This document shows positions 53,395-62,661 of a stretch of DNA of 64,000 nucleotides, piece after piece; within the stretch, counting starts at the first letter, position 1, and the number at the start of each line of letters is the position of its first letter. The stretch spans positions 12,230-76,229 of the forward strand of contig DUUM01000431.1 of NCBI GenBank assembly GCA_012841565.1, written 5' to 3'. The translations under genes were made by a program, and so were the position numbers. The notes under the pieces were generated by a model, which was not told the origin of the DNA, searched no databases, and saw nothing but the letters and a program-made list of their open reading frames with translations. This DNA is from Candidatus Epulonipiscium sp. (GTDB taxonomy: Bacteria; Bacillota_A; Clostridia; Lachnospirales; Cellulosilyticaceae).

Positions 53395-54753
53395 ATGAAG
53401 ACAACAAGAGATGGCTTTTCATCAAATTTGGTCGTGTTTTTTGCGACATTAAGCTCAGCAGTTGGGCTGGGGAACATATGGAAGTTTCCATATATGATCG
53501 GGAAAAATGGTGGTGCAGCCTTCATTTTGATTTATTTAGTATGCGTAGTAGGGGTAGGCTTGCCAGTTATGCTGAGTGAGTTTGTTATTGGAAGAAGTAG
53601 TAAGAAGAATGTTATGGGAGCCATTAAAGATGCAACACCCAAAAAGGCCTTTAAGCTTTACGGTGTTTTTGGAATATTAGCCGGCTTTGCAATTTTATTT
53701 TTTTATACAACAGTAGCGGGATGGATTTATTCATATATTTTAAAAGCACTTTTAGGTGTTTTTAAACATACAAGTGCCGGGGAGACAAGTGCTATCTTTA
53801 ATCAAACAACCCTAGGTCCTATAGAACCTGTGTTATGGCAAATTCTTGTAATAGCTGTGGCAAGTAGCGTCCTCATACTAGGCGTTAGAACAGGCATAGA
53901 AAAGCTTGCTAGATTTGGCATGCCAATATTATTAGTGCTATTATCTATTTGTGCCATTAGAGGATTGTTTTTGGAAGGTGGAGAAGAGGCTCTTAAATTT
54001 TTATTCCTACCAAATTTTACAGATATTTCAATTATTCATGTGGTTATGACAGCTCTTGGTTTAGCATTTTTCAAATTATCCCTAGGGATGGGGACAATGC
54101 TTACTTATGCAAGCTATTTTCCAGATGATAATAACCTGTTTAGTAATGCTGTAAAAGTGGTAATAGGAGATACGTTTGTTTCTTTATTAGCAGGGATAGC
54201 AATATTTCCCTCAGTATTTACATTTGGAATAGAGCCAGGAGCGGGACCAGCCTTGTTATTTGAAACAATCCCCCTTATTTTTTCTCAGTTACCAGGAGGG
54301 AACATACTCATGGTGCTGTTTTTTTGTTTAACGGGACTCGCAGCAACAATGGCCATGATTTCTATATTTGAAGTACCCGTTGCCTATCTTTCAGAAGAAA
54401 CAAAAATATCTCGAACCATGTCCGTTATACTAACAGCAACGATTGTTATTGTGGTAGGTAGCGTGACAACATTATCATTTAACTCAGAAGCACTCTTTGG
54501 CAGTGTTCGTTTATTTGGAATGACACTGTTTGATTTCTTTGATCATGTATCTTCTAACATACTGATGCCTGTGGGCGGACTACTAGTTGCAATTTTAGGT
54601 GGTTATATTTTAAAAAAGGATATTATAAAAAGAGAAATGGTTGAAAAAAATGGCGTTAGCATAGGTGTTATGAATCTATTTTATTTTATACTGCGCTATA
54701 TTACACCTGGTTTATTAGTCATTGTATTTTTATCAGCATTAAAGATTATTTAG
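53395..54753 (+). CDS. Sodium-dependent transporter, NSS family
   Basis: A 452-residue LeuT-fold symporter for amino acids or related compounds. It has about 11 transmembrane segments and the family start SSAVGLGNIWKFPYMIGKNGGAAFI, with the unwound TM1 Na+ site, and SEFVIGR. Substrate cannot be read from sequence. The gene follows the EAL protein by 17 bases and is followed 11 bases later by the RNase H gene, so these three may be one transcript. AAGGAG precedes ATG. Confidence 0.93.
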   Translation: MKTTRDGFSSNLVVFFATLSSAVGLGNIWKFPYMIGKNGGAAFILIYLVCVVGVGLPVMLSEFVIGRSSKKNVMGAIKDATPKKAFKLYGVFGILAGFAILFFYTTVAGWIYSYILKALLGVFKHTSAGETSAIFNQTTLGPIEPVLWQILVIAVASSVLILGVRTGIEKLARFGMPILLVLLSICAIRGLFLEGGEEALKFLFLPNFTDISIIHVVMTALGLAFFKLSLGMGTMLTYASYFPDDNNLFSNAVKVVIGDTFVSLLAGIAIFPSVFTFGIEPGAGPALLFETIPLIFSQLPGGNILMVLFFCLTGLAATMAMISIFEVPVAYLSEETKISRTMSVILTATIVIVVGSVTTLSFNSEALFGSVRLFGMTLFDFFDHVSSNILMPVGGLLVAILGGYILKKDIIKREMVEKNGVSIGVMNLFYFILRYITPGLLVIVFLSALKII

Positions 54754-54764
54754 GAGGGATTACC

Positions 54765-55391
54765 ATGGCACCCAAAAAAACATACGCTGTTAGAAGAGGG
54801 CGAGAAACTGGATTATTTAAGACTTGGGCAGAGTGTCAAAAACAAGTGATTGGATTTTCAGGGGCGGAATATAAAAGTTTTATAACGTTAAAAGAAGCTG
54901 AAGCATATATTGAAGGTGCATCGGAAGAAGTAGTAGGGGAAGATTTTACCACAGATGATGGCAATCAAAGCGTAGAAGTTGTGGTTGCTTACGTAGATGG
55001 AAGTTATGATGTGAAGACACACCAATATGGATCTGGGGTTGTTATTTTGTGGAAAGGTGAAAAACAGGTATTTAGCTTTAAGGGAGATACCCCCCAGCTT
55101 GCAGATATGAGAAACGTAGCAGGTGAAATTGTAGGCGCTCAAAGGGCAATGGAATTCGCACTAGAAAACAAAGCTAAGAAAGTAATAATCTACTACGATT
55201 ATGAAGGTATAGAAAAATGGTGTACAGGTGCATGGAAAGCTAAAAAAGAAGGAACGCAAATGTATGCCCAGGCCTATGAAAGGTTAAAAAAACAGATTGA
55301 GGTTGAGTTTGTAAAAGTTAGAGCCCATACAGGAGACAAGTATAATGAAGAAGCTGATATCCTTGCAAAAAAAGCAATAGATTTGCTATAA
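54765..55391 (+). CDS. rnhA: Ribonuclease HI with viroplasmin-type N-terminal domain
   Basis: Degrades RNA in RNA-DNA hybrids. The 208-residue protein has an N-terminal caulimovirus-viroplasmin-like domain (about 3-48, KKTYAVRRGRETGLFKTWAECQKQV) that binds hybrids, a linker, and an RNase H domain (about 66-208) with catalytic acidic residues in VAYVDGSYD, RNVAGEIVGAQ, IIYYDYEGI and YNEEADILAKKA. The N-terminal domain is usual in eukaryotic RNase H1 and some Firmicutes. AGGAGGG precedes ATG. Confidence 0.93.
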   Translation: MAPKKTYAVRRGRETGLFKTWAECQKQVIGFSGAEYKSFITLKEAEAYIEGASEEVVGEDFTTDDGNQSVEVVVAYVDGSYDVKTHQYGSGVVILWKGEKQVFSFKGDTPQLADMRNVAGEIVGAQRAMEFALENKAKKVIIYYDYEGIEKWCTGAWKAKKEGTQMYAQAYERLKKQIEVEFVKVRAHTGDKYNEEADILAKKAIDLL

Positions 55392-55439
55392 GCGAAAATT
55401 TACCTATATACTTATAGGGTACAAACGACTATACTATAA

Positions 55440-55530
55440 CAGTAAGACAAGGGGACGACGCTTGATGATTACTGCCTACAACGCCTAATATACGTAAAGG
55501 ATTTAAACGTAGGTATTAAGGGGGTGTCAC
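55440..55530 (+). promoter_or_regulatory. Structured leader ahead of the small Cys-rich gene
   Basis: ACGT flanked by CCTAATAT, and ACGT followed by AGGTATTAAGG, form a hairpin near 55483-55522. Its 3' arm contains the AAGGGGG ribosome site, so the stem could hide it. Upstream is a run of GC-rich bases (GGGGACGACGC…CAACGCC). It has the look of a structured leader but I cannot name a class. Confidence 0.4.
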
Positions 55531-55533
55531 TAG

Positions 55534-55815
55534 ATGATAGGATGCGATACAGATATCTATTGTAATGCATGCGGAGAAAAGTTAGATACTATTCCAAAAG
55601 CTAATGTATGTAAGGAACACTTGAGTATCAACAAAGAATGGGGATACTTTTCAGGTAAGGATTTTATGATACACTCTTTTATAATATGTGAGAAATGTTA
55701 TGATCAATGGACGGATACGTTTGCAATTCCAGTTGAAAAGGCAGTTCAAACAGAGTGGGCATGTAGGCTTCCAGAGGAGGTCCCGGATCTAAAAGATAAA
55801 GAGCCACGTGAGTAA
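55534..55815 (+). CDS. Small Cys-rich (zinc-ribbon-like) protein, unknown
   Basis: A 93-residue soluble protein. Two CxxC pairs (CNAC at 10-13 and CEKC at 52-55) suggest a zinc-ribbon, with extra Cys at 4, 26 and 77. Trp/Asp-rich stretches follow (YDQWTDTFAIPVEKAV). I do not recognise it. AAGGGGGTG precedes the ATG by suitable distance. A terminator hairpin overlaps its last codons. It follows the RNase H gene by about 140 bases and precedes the Fur-controlled feo operon. Confidence 0.8.
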   Translation: MIGCDTDIYCNACGEKLDTIPKANVCKEHLSINKEWGYFSGKDFMIHSFIICEKCYDQWTDTFAIPVEKAVQTEWACRLPEEVPDLKDKEPRE

Positions 55816-55832
55816 CGTGGCTCTTTATCTTT
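55792..55832 (+). terminator. Terminator overlapping the end of the small Cys-rich gene
   Basis: A perfect 18-bp stem: 55792-55809, whose arm is inside the coding region, pairs with 55815-55832. The coding sequence ends at 55815. T-rich 3' arm. Confidence 0.9.
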
Positions 55833-55869
55833 GTAATAACATTTAAATTAATAAAAATTAAATTAAGTA

Positions 55870-55898
55870 TTGTAATTCCAAGAAAAATAGTATATGAT
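55870..55898 (+). promoter_or_regulatory. feo operon promoter
   Basis: TTGTAA (55870-55875), 17 bases, TATGAT (55893-55898). The Fur box begins inside the -10 hexamer. Confidence 0.8.
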
Positions 55899-55914
55899 AA
55901 TGATAATCATTACT
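55895..55914 (+). promoter_or_regulatory. Fur box of the feo operon
   Basis: TGATAATGATAATCATTACT matches the classical 19-bp Fur consensus (GATAATGATAATCATTATC) in 17 positions. Fur bound to iron here would cover the -10 site and block transcription when iron is plentiful. Confidence 0.92.
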
Positions 55915-55934
55915 GTGATGAAAAGAGGGATAAT

Positions 55935-56204
55935 ATGATTGTTCGCCTACTTAAATATTTAGATGAAGGAAACGATTTTTCAGACAAGGCGGTACAACTA
56001 AACTTAGGACTAAGTGAGTTTATGGCACAACACTATAAAGAACAATTAGTTAAAGGCCAATATATAAAAAAGGTAGACGGCTTGGGATGTAATACAGCTT
56101 GCAGTTCATGTGCCTCAAAATGTGCTTATGCTGGATCCATGGACAATCAAGTTATTATGTGGGAAATTACAGACAAAGGCTTAAATGTTATCCAAAAAAA
56201 TTAA
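55935..56204 (+). CDS. FeoC-like small Fe-S / HTH protein
   Basis: An 89-residue protein at the head of the feo operon. The first 50 residues can form a winged-helix-like domain (KAVQLNLGLSEFMAQHYKEQL). A CX3CX2CX3C cluster (C52, C56, C59, C63; GCNTACSSCASKC) follows. FeoC proteins have a winged helix and Cys for an Fe-S cluster, though usually with different spacing, and help control FeoB. I call it FeoC-like by position and shape. It starts 20 bases after the Fur box. Confidence 0.8.
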   Translation: MIVRLLKYLDEGNDFSDKAVQLNLGLSEFMAQHYKEQLVKGQYIKKVDGLGCNTACSSCASKCAYAGSMDNQVIMWEITDKGLNVIQKN

Positions 56205-56218
56205 GAGAAGGTGATATA

Positions 56219-56437
56219 ATGAAGAATCTAACAGAAGCCAATATAGGAGAAAAAGTTACGGTTAAGGGCTTAGATAAAGACAGCACGGTTAAAAAAAGAT
56301 TACTTGAGATGGGTGTTACGCCAGGTGCCACATTGCAAGTCACTGGTAAAGCGCCACTTGGAGATCCTATAGAAGTATTAGTAAGAGGATACAAACTCAC
56401 ACTTAGGAAAAATGAAGCAGATGCTATTTTAATATAG
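56219..56437 (+). CDS. feoA: Ferrous iron transport protein FeoA
   Basis: A 72-residue SH3-fold protein that acts with FeoB. It has KVTVKGLDKDSTVKKRLLEMGVTPGATL, KAPLGDPIEVLVRGYKLTLR and a final EADAI. Start ATG 56219 follows AGAAGGTG; a longer frame from 56099 runs back through the previous gene and is not likely. It overlaps nothing and is 11 bases ahead of the second feoA. Confidence 0.94.
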   Translation: MKNLTEANIGEKVTVKGLDKDSTVKKRLLEMGVTPGATLQVTGKAPLGDPIEVLVRGYKLTLRKNEADAILI

Positions 56438-56448
56438 GAGGGGATCAT

Positions 56449-56676
56449 ATGCAAACTATGCCAATGTCATTTGCGCCAATAGGTAGCAAAGTTGAAATCG
56501 TCAATATCTTAATGGGGCAAACGTTAAATAAAAAGCTAATGGAAATGGGACTTAGTACAGGAAGTCAAATTCAAATTGTTAAAAATGATGGTGGACAATT
56601 AATACTAGGAGTAGCAGGTAGTAAATTAGCCCTAGGTCAAGGGATGGGCCAAAAGATAATGGTTAAACCGGTATAA
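56449..56676 (+). CDS. feoA: Second FeoA-domain protein
   Basis: A 75-residue paralogue of the preceding gene: VEIVNILMGQTLNKKLMEMGLSTGSQIQIVKNDGGQLILGVAGSK (SH3-like pattern with a conserved LxEMGL). Two FeoA proteins ahead of FeoB are common in Clostridia and may form a hetero-complex. AGGAGG precedes ATG. It ends 69 bases before feoB, in a gap that holds a second Fur box. Confidence 0.92.
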   Translation: MQTMPMSFAPIGSKVEIVNILMGQTLNKKLMEMGLSTGSQIQIVKNDGGQLILGVAGSKLALGQGMGQKIMVKPV

Positions 56677-56698
56677 AGGTTTAATTATGACCAAGTGA

Positions 56699-56713
56699 TG
56701 ATAATGATTATCA
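56699..56713 (+). promoter_or_regulatory. Second Fur box, directly before feoB
   Basis: TGATAAT-G-ATTATCA is a perfect 7-1-7 inverted repeat, the Bacillus-type Fur box. It lies 33 bases before the feoB start, inside the operon. Confidence 0.88.
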
Positions 56714-56745
56714 ATGCTAACTATAAAAGAATAGGGAGATGAAAT

Positions 56746-58758
56746 ATGAGTTGTTTTGCATTAGCAGGTAATCCCAATAGTGGGAAAACGAGCTTATTTA
56801 ATATATTAGCAAAAACGAGGCAACACGTAGGAAACTGGCCAGGCGTAACTGTAGAGAAAAAAGAAGGAACCGTTAAACATAAAGAACAGACTCACACAGT
56901 TGTCGATTTGCCAGGTACATATAGTTTAGGAGCTTACTCAGAAGATGAGATTGTTGCAAGGAACTTTATCTTGCAAGACAACCCGGATGTGGTTATCAAT
57001 GTGTTAGATGCTACTAATATAGAAAGAAATTTATATTTAACCGTTCAAATGATGGAAATGGGAGCAAACATGATTTTGGCTCTTAATATGATGGATGAGG
57101 CTGGTTCAAGAGGCATAAAGATTAATGCCCCCAAGCTATCTAAAAAGATGGGAATCCCTATAGTTGAGACAATTGCAACTAAATCACAAGGTATTGAAGA
57201 ACTCATGGATACTGCAGTGGCAGCTACAGGGAAATCAAGTGCGCCAACAATCTTAGATTATGGTCCGGATATAAATAAAGAAATTGAATCCCTCAAAAAG
57301 ATTCTGAGTCCCTACAGTGAGAAACTAGATTATCCGTTACACTGGGTGGCTATTAAGCTGTTAGAAAATGATAGCTACATAGTAGAATTAGTTAAGGAAA
57401 AGCTAAGCCCTTCAATTATTGATGAGGCGCAAAAATCAATCGATATTATTGTAGACAAAGTTGGTTTTGAGCCGGAGATGGGTATTGTAGATAAAAGGTA
57501 TAATTATATATCGGAGGTTTTAAAGGGGTGCCTAGAAAGGCCTTCAGAAGATGTTGTAACAACATCTGATAAGATCGATAGGATTGTTACCCATAAGTTT
57601 TTAGGGCTACCTATATTTGCTCTTATTATGCTCACCTTATATCAAATAACCTTTATCGTAGGAGCAGGCCTGCAGGAGATTATGGAAGGTTGGTTTGAAG
57701 CGTTTGGTGAGTTTGCAAGTGGTATGTTGGAAAATATGGGAGCTAGCGAGTTACTATCTGCTTTTGTCTCAGATGCTTTAGTTAGTGGTGTTGGAGCAGT
57801 CGTGACCTTTTTGCCGTTGATTATGGTGATGTATTTTTTAATTGGTCTTTTAGAAGATAGTGGCTATATGGCTAGAGCAGCCTATGTTATGGATAAGATA
57901 ATGAGAGCCTTAGGACTACACGGGAAAACCTTTGTATCGATGATTCTTGGATCAGGATGTAATGTGCCAGCTATTATGTCAACTAGAACATTAGATAGTA
58001 AAAAAGATAGAATGATTGCAATTCTTATTAATCCGTTTGTATCATGTGGCGCTAAGATTCCGGTGTATGCTTTGTTTATTGCGGCCTTCTTTAGTTCATA
58101 TCAAGGGCTAATTTTATTTGGACTTTATGCACTAGGTATTGCAATAGCGTTGTTATCAGGCATGATATTTTCAAAAGTATTATTTAAAGGTGAAGTCTCT
58201 TATTTTGTAATGGAATTACCACCTTATAGAATACCGTCAGTAAAAAATGTTAGTTTATTAATGTGGGAAAAGGCAAGTTCTTTTTTAACAAGAGCAGGGA
58301 AAGTAATATTTCCTATGGTAATTGTTCTATGGGTTTTATCCATATTCCCATTAGGAGTTGAAAAAAATAGTGCGGAGTCTTTATTAGGAATGATCGGTAG
58401 TGTCATAGCGCCACTATTTAAACCAGCAGGTTTTGGAACTTGGCAAGCAGGTGTTAGTTTAGTAACTGGCGTTGTGGCTAAAGAAGCCGTTATTTCTACA
58501 ATGGGAATGGTATATGCGGGGGTAGAAGAAGGTACGGTCTTACTTGCGACGATTAAAAATGTGTTTACGCCCCTCACAGCTATTTCGTTCATGGTAATGA
58601 CATTGCTATACACACCATGTCTCACAACTTTAGCAACGATTAAAAAAGAAACAGGCTCCACTAAATGGATGTTATTTTCAGCAAGCTATACATTTGCAAT
58701 TGCGTATGTAGCAGCAGTAGCCGTTTTCCAAATAGGGACGTTATTAGGATTTAGTTAA
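56746..58758 (+). CDS. feoB: Ferrous iron transporter FeoB
   Basis: A GTP-gated Fe(II) importer. The 670-residue protein has an N-terminal G domain with G1 GNPNSGKTS (8-16), G2 WPGVTVEKKEG, G3 DLPGTYSL (about 55-62) and G4 NMMDEA (about 117), then a membrane domain with two Gate segments (YMARAAYVMDKIMRALGLHGKTF; SGCNVPAIMSTRT) and about ten helices from residue 280 on. Iron enters the cell in anaerobic conditions. It is the last gene of the operon and has its own Fur box. A terminator follows. Confidence 0.97.
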   Translation: MSCFALAGNPNSGKTSLFNILAKTRQHVGNWPGVTVEKKEGTVKHKEQTHTVVDLPGTYSLGAYSEDEIVARNFILQDNPDVVINVLDATNIERNLYLTVQMMEMGANMILALNMMDEAGSRGIKINAPKLSKKMGIPIVETIATKSQGIEELMDTAVAATGKSSAPTILDYGPDINKEIESLKKILSPYSEKLDYPLHWVAIKLLENDSYIVELVKEKLSPSIIDEAQKSIDIIVDKVGFEPEMGIVDKRYNYISEVLKGCLERPSEDVVTTSDKIDRIVTHKFLGLPIFALIMLTLYQITFIVGAGLQEIMEGWFEAFGEFASGMLENMGASELLSAFVSDALVSGVGAVVTFLPLIMVMYFLIGLLEDSGYMARAAYVMDKIMRALGLHGKTFVSMILGSGCNVPAIMSTRTLDSKKDRMIAILINPFVSCGAKIPVYALFIAAFFSSYQGLILFGLYALGIAIALLSGMIFSKVLFKGEVSYFVMELPPYRIPSVKNVSLLMWEKASSFLTRAGKVIFPMVIVLWVLSIFPLGVEKNSAESLLGMIGSVIAPLFKPAGFGTWQAGVSLVTGVVAKEAVISTMGMVYAGVEEGTVLLATIKNVFTPLTAISFMVMTLLYTPCLTTLATIKKETGSTKWMLFSASYTFAIAYVAAVAVFQIGTLLGFS

Positions 58759-58792
58759 TTTAGGTATAATAAAACAGTTATTATGGGCTAAC

Positions 58793-58842
58793 AAAGCTAT
58801 TATAAAGCTAACTTTAATGAGTTGGTTTATAATAGCTTTTTT
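58793..58842 (+). terminator. Terminator after feoB
   Basis: AAAGCTATTATAAA (58793-58806) pairs with TTTATAATAGCTTT (58826-58839), with an inner stem and five or more T behind. Confidence 0.92.
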
Positions 58843-58965
58843 GTGTGCAGAATACTATTGGCCAAATTTATTGTAGATTGAGGGATAAAAGGATATAATA
58901 GAAAGATACAACATAAAGGTGGCACATAAGAGTGATAGAATTATAAATTAGAAATGAGGATTTTA

Positions 58966-59874
58966 ATGTTAGATATATGTTTACTTGGAACGGGTGGCAT
59001 GCTTCCTTTGCCAGATAGATTTTTAACAGCTATGTTAGCAAGATATAATGGAAGAAAGCTTTTGATAGATTGCGGTGAAGGAACACAAGTGACCATGAAA
59101 ATGTTAGGGTGGGGATATAAGACGGTTGATGTTATTTGCTTTACCCATTACCATGGAGATCATGTGACAGGTTTGCCAGGACTATTATTAACCATAGGCA
59201 ATACCGGTAGGACAGAGCCTATAACGATTATTGGTCCACCAGGGCTTAAAGAAATTGTTAATGGACTGCTTGTGGTTGCAAAAGATCTAAGTTTTGATAT
59301 TATATTAAAAGAACTACCAGACGAGGCTCAAATGCTAGAAGTTGGCGAGTTTGTCATTTCAATTGTTCCGGTGGATCATAGGATACCATGTTTTGCCTAT
59401 AGTGTTGAAATAAAAAGACAACCAAGGTTTATGATAGACAAAGCAAAAAACAACAATATTCCTCAAAGGCACTGGAAAAGATTACAGTACGGGGAAACGG
59501 TTGTAGACGGTCATATGACTTATGAGCCTCACATGGTGCAAGGTGAAGGTCGCACAGGAATAAAAGTTGGATACTGCACAGATGGGCGTCCAAACCCGGG
59601 CATTGTAGATTTGATACATCAAGCAGATCTTTTTATATGTGAAGGCCTATATGGGGAAATGGAGAGCCAAGTACAGGCAGCTAAGTATAAACATATGATT
59701 TATTCAGAGGCTGCTTCCCTTGCAAAGCAGGGACAAGTAGGGGAGTTATGGTTGACACACTTTAGTCCAGCTAATATATATACCAAAGAAGGACTTGAAA
59801 ATGCAACAGCTATTTTCCCTAATACTATATTAGGGGAAGATCGTATGACAAAAACACTTGTATTTGAAGATTAA
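58966..59874 (+). CDS. rnz: RNase Z-like metallo-beta-lactamase-fold hydrolase
   Basis: A 302-residue MBL-fold protein. RNase Z trims 3' tails from tRNAs that lack an encoded CCA; two such tRNA genes lie in this window. Its metal motif HYHGDH is at residues 61-66 (TH-Y-H-G-D-H), with DCGEGTQVTMKM before it and VDHRIPCFAYSVE, GYCTDGRPNP and LTHFSP later, as in tRNase Z. The start at ATG 58966 follows GAGGA; ATG 58954 lies before it. The usual long flexible arm seems to be present (PRFMIDKAKNNNIPQRHWK). Confidence 0.85.
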   Translation: MLDICLLGTGGMLPLPDRFLTAMLARYNGRKLLIDCGEGTQVTMKMLGWGYKTVDVICFTHYHGDHVTGLPGLLLTIGNTGRTEPITIIGPPGLKEIVNGLLVVAKDLSFDIILKELPDEAQMLEVGEFVISIVPVDHRIPCFAYSVEIKRQPRFMIDKAKNNNIPQRHWKRLQYGETVVDGHMTYEPHMVQGEGRTGIKVGYCTDGRPNPGIVDLIHQADLFICEGLYGEMESQVQAAKYKHMIYSEAASLAKQGQVGELWLTHFSPANIYTKEGLENATAIFPNTILGEDRMTKTLVFED

Positions 59875-59901
59875 AAAAATTAAAAATAAGGGGTGGCATG
59901 T

Positions 59902-60465
59902 ATGCGTAAGGTAATCGCGGTACTGATGATGATATTTGTAGTTGTATTTTTTTATAGTTCGCTTCAAAAAAGGCAACCAGAAAGTAAAAAGAAAAAAGAA
60001 ATAATCGAAGTCATTGCAGACTTAAATGATCAAGTAGAAAAAAAATACCCAGATAATCCAATAGAGATTATAGAGATTCATAATGAAATTATAAATATGC
60101 TATATGGTAAGGAGCTAACAGAAGAAGAAACAACACAAGCTGTTGAAGTTCAAAGGAAATTGTACGCAGAGGAGTTTTTGGCCCTAAATCCTATAGAAAA
60201 GCACATGTTAGAAATAGCTAGGGAAACGGTCATGAATGGAGAAAAAGAAATAAAGATTATAGGCAGTAAGGTTATGAATTCCTACAATGACCCACCGGGT
60301 ACCATGAGGGTACAAGTTGTTCATTATACCAATAAGCAAGACCAGGATCTAGTGCGGGAGTATATCGTGAAAGAAGAAAACTCACCATCGTCTGAAAAAA
60401 AGAAGTGGAAGATTTTTGGATGGGAGAATATAGGCGTTGCTAAAACCCAGGAGGAGAAAGAGTGA
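59902..60465 (+). CDS. Membrane-anchored protein, unknown (possibly DUF6715)
   Basis: A 187-residue protein with an N-terminal hydrophobic segment (about 3-22, [18 protein letters not shown]) that could be an uncleaved anchor, and an outside part rich in Glu and Lys. The part [20 protein letters not shown] and [11 protein letters not shown] looks like a Lachnospiraceae family I recall as DUF6715, of unknown role. ATG 59902 follows AAGGGGTGG; GTG 59893 lies in the site. It overlaps the tsaD start by four bases, so they are coupled. Confidence 0.75.
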   Translation: MRKVIAVLMMIFVVVFFYSSLQKRQPESKKKKEIIEVIADLNDQVEKKYPDNPIEIIEIHNEIINMLYGKELTEEETTQAVEVQRKLYAEEFLALNPIEKHMLEIARETVMNGEKEIKIIGSKVMNSYNDPPGTMRVQVVHYTNKQDQDLVREYIVKEENSPSSEKKKWKIFGWENIGVAKTQEEKE

Positions 60466-61481
60466 AAGACATATTAGTATTAGCAATAGAAACATCTTGT
60501 GATGAAACAGCAGCAGCAGTTGTAAAAAATGGGCGGTATGTATTGTCGAATATTATATCGACTCAAATTGAAACTCATAAAAAATATGGTGGGGTAGTAC
60601 CAGAAATCGCCTCTCGAATGCATGTGCAAAATATTAATCCTGTTATCCAGGAAGCTTTGGACGCTGCAAGTGTAACTCTAGATGATATAGATGTTATAGG
60701 AGTGACTTACGGGCCAGGACTTGTGGGTGCTTTATTAGTGGGTGTAGTTGAAGCAAAGGCCTTAGCATTTGTAAAACAAAAACCATTAGTAGGGGTCCAT
60801 CATATAGAGGGGCATATTTCTGCTAACTATATTGAAGATCCCAATCTTAAACCACCTTTTATATGCCTGATTGTGTCCGGGGGGCATAGCCACTTGGTTC
60901 ATGTAAAAGATTATGATGAGTATGAGATATTAGGCAAAACAAGGGATGACGCAGCAGGAGAAGCTTTTGATAAGGTTGCACGTGCCATTGGTTTAGGATA
61001 TCCTGGAGGACCTAAAATTGACAAATTAGCGAAAGAAGGTAATCCACATGCCATTGAATTTCCAAGGGCGAATATAAAGGACAACCCTTATGACTTTAGC
61101 TTTAGTGGCGTAAAGTCATCGGTTTTAAATTATATCAATCAGTGTGGTATGAAAGAAATTGAAGTCAATAAGGCAGATGTAGCAGCTAGTTTTCAAGCAG
61201 CTGTAGTAGACGTGTTAGTGGCGAATACCATAGCTCTTTCTAAAGATAAGGGTATTAAGACCATAGCATTAGCTGGAGGCGTAGCAGCTAACCAAGCATT
61301 AAGGGCAAAGATGCAGGAAGCTTGTGAAAAAGAAGGAATAATATTAAAATACCCAGCCATGGGACTGTGTACTGATAATGCAGCTATGATTGGATCAGCT
61401 GCATATTTTGAATATATAAAAGGTGTGCGCCATGGATGGGACTTAAATGCCGTTCCAGGATTGAAGCTAGGTCAAAAATAA
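60462..61481 (+). CDS. tsaD: tRNA N6-threonylcarbamoyladenosine transferase TsaD
   Basis: Adds threonylcarbamoyl to A37 of tRNAs that read ANN codons. The 339-residue protein has [12 protein letters not shown] at the N terminus, [14 protein letters not shown], the metal site HHIEGH (H114, H118), [28 protein letters not shown] and [15 protein letters not shown] 60462 follows GGAGGAG. It overlaps the previous gene by four bases. Length is normal. Confidence 0.97.
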   Translation: MKDILVLAIETSCDETAAAVVKNGRYVLSNIISTQIETHKKYGGVVPEIASRMHVQNINPVIQEALDAASVTLDDIDVIGVTYGPGLVGALLVGVVEAKALAFVKQKPLVGVHHIEGHISANYIEDPNLKPPFICLIVSGGHSHLVHVKDYDEYEILGKTRDDAAGEAFDKVARAIGLGYPGGPKIDKLAKEGNPHAIEFPRANIKDNPYDFSFSGVKSSVLNYINQCGMKEIEVNKADVAASFQAAVVDVLVANTIALSKDKGIKTIALAGGVAANQALRAKMQEACEKEGIILKYPAMGLCTDNAAMIGSAAYFEYIKGVRHGWDLNAVPGLKLGQK

Positions 61482-61515
61482 AGGTTCTATGTGAAAAGTA
61501 AAAAGGGGTGGGAAT

Positions 61516-62595
61516 ATGCGAAAAACATTGCGTTGGATTATGTCAGGGGCTATTGGGCTCCTAGGATTATTACCAGTATCTAAATTGTACGAAATGGGCA
61601 TGATCCCAGAAAATGTTACAGGGATATTTAGTGTGCTATATTCAAACATTGAAATCATTATATTTATAATTATAGGGAGTATAGCATTTTTTACAGTAGC
61701 AAATCCCATAGCAAGAAAAATATCATATAAATTAGAATCTATCTTAGAAGAAAACACGTTACAGGAAATTTTAATATCCGTCATATCTATAGCCATTGGA
61801 CTTGGGATTGCTAACCTCATAGGGAACGCATTTGGACCTAATAAAAAGTACACGCCTTTTATACTATTACTATATATAGGTCTTGGGTATTTTGGGTATC
61901 ATACAGCTCAATCAAAAGTAGAAGAAATTAAAAGGTGGTTTTCTAAAAAACCTGCATTGCAACATAATGTACTGGAGAACGAAGCGACTCCGAAGATTTT
62001 AGATACCAGTGTAATTATTGATGGAAGAATTGTAGATATCCTTAAAACAGGGTTTATTGAAGGAAGAATCGTAATTCCAGTTTTTGTTTTAGAAGAGTTA
62101 AGGCATATAGCGGATTCTTCAGATGGGCTAAAAAGAAATAGGGGGCGTAGAGGACTTGATATCTTAAATGAAATTAAAGAAAACTTGGCAGTTCAAGTAG
62201 ATATTGTAGAAAAAGACTATAAAACAATTAAAGAAGTAGATAGTAAACTGATTAAACTTGCAGAAGAGCTCAATGGGGCCCTTGTAACGAATGATTATAA
62301 TTTAAATAAAGTAGCCAGTTTTCAAAAAATGAAAGTACTTAACATCAATGACTTAGCAAATGCAGTTAAGCCTGTTGTGCTACCAGGAGAAGAAATGCAT
62401 ATTTTAGTTTCTAAAGAAGGTAAAGAAGATACCCAAGGCATAGGCTATTTAAATGACGGAACAATGATAGTCGTTGAAGGTGGACGGAAATATGTAGGAG
62501 AAACCATAGAAGTGATTGTAACCACAGTTCTCCAAACAGCCGCTGGCAGGATGATTTTTGCCAAGTTGAAGGGGACGGTTAACAAACTTATCTAG
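61516..62595 (+). CDS. PIN-TRAM membrane protein (YacL-like)
   Basis: A 359-residue protein. About four hydrophobic segments (about 8-30, 40-65, 82-105, 112-130) precede a PIN nuclease domain (about 155-270) with ILDTSVIIDGRIVDI, FVLEELRHIAD and LVTNDYNLNK (acidic residues), and a C-terminal TRAM domain (about 285-350). This is the YacL family of Firmicutes. YacL lies next to ispD in Bacillus too, and the same neighbour order is seen here. AAGGGGTGG precedes ATG. Confidence 0.93.
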   Translation: MRKTLRWIMSGAIGLLGLLPVSKLYEMGMIPENVTGIFSVLYSNIEIIIFIIIGSIAFFTVANPIARKISYKLESILEENTLQEILISVISIAIGLGIANLIGNAFGPNKKYTPFILLLYIGLGYFGYHTAQSKVEEIKRWFSKKPALQHNVLENEATPKILDTSVIIDGRIVDILKTGFIEGRIVIPVFVLEELRHIADSSDGLKRNRGRRGLDILNEIKENLAVQVDIVEKDYKTIKEVDSKLIKLAEELNGALVTNDYNLNKVASFQKMKVLNINDLANAVKPVVLPGEEMHILVSKEGKEDTQGIGYLNDGTMIVVEGGRKYVGETIEVIVTTVLQTAAGRMIFAKLKGTVNKLI

Positions 62596-62661
62596 TCTCA
62601 ATAGATATAATTGCACTACAGTCATATTATTGACTTTGGTGCTTAAATGAAGGGAGAAAAT

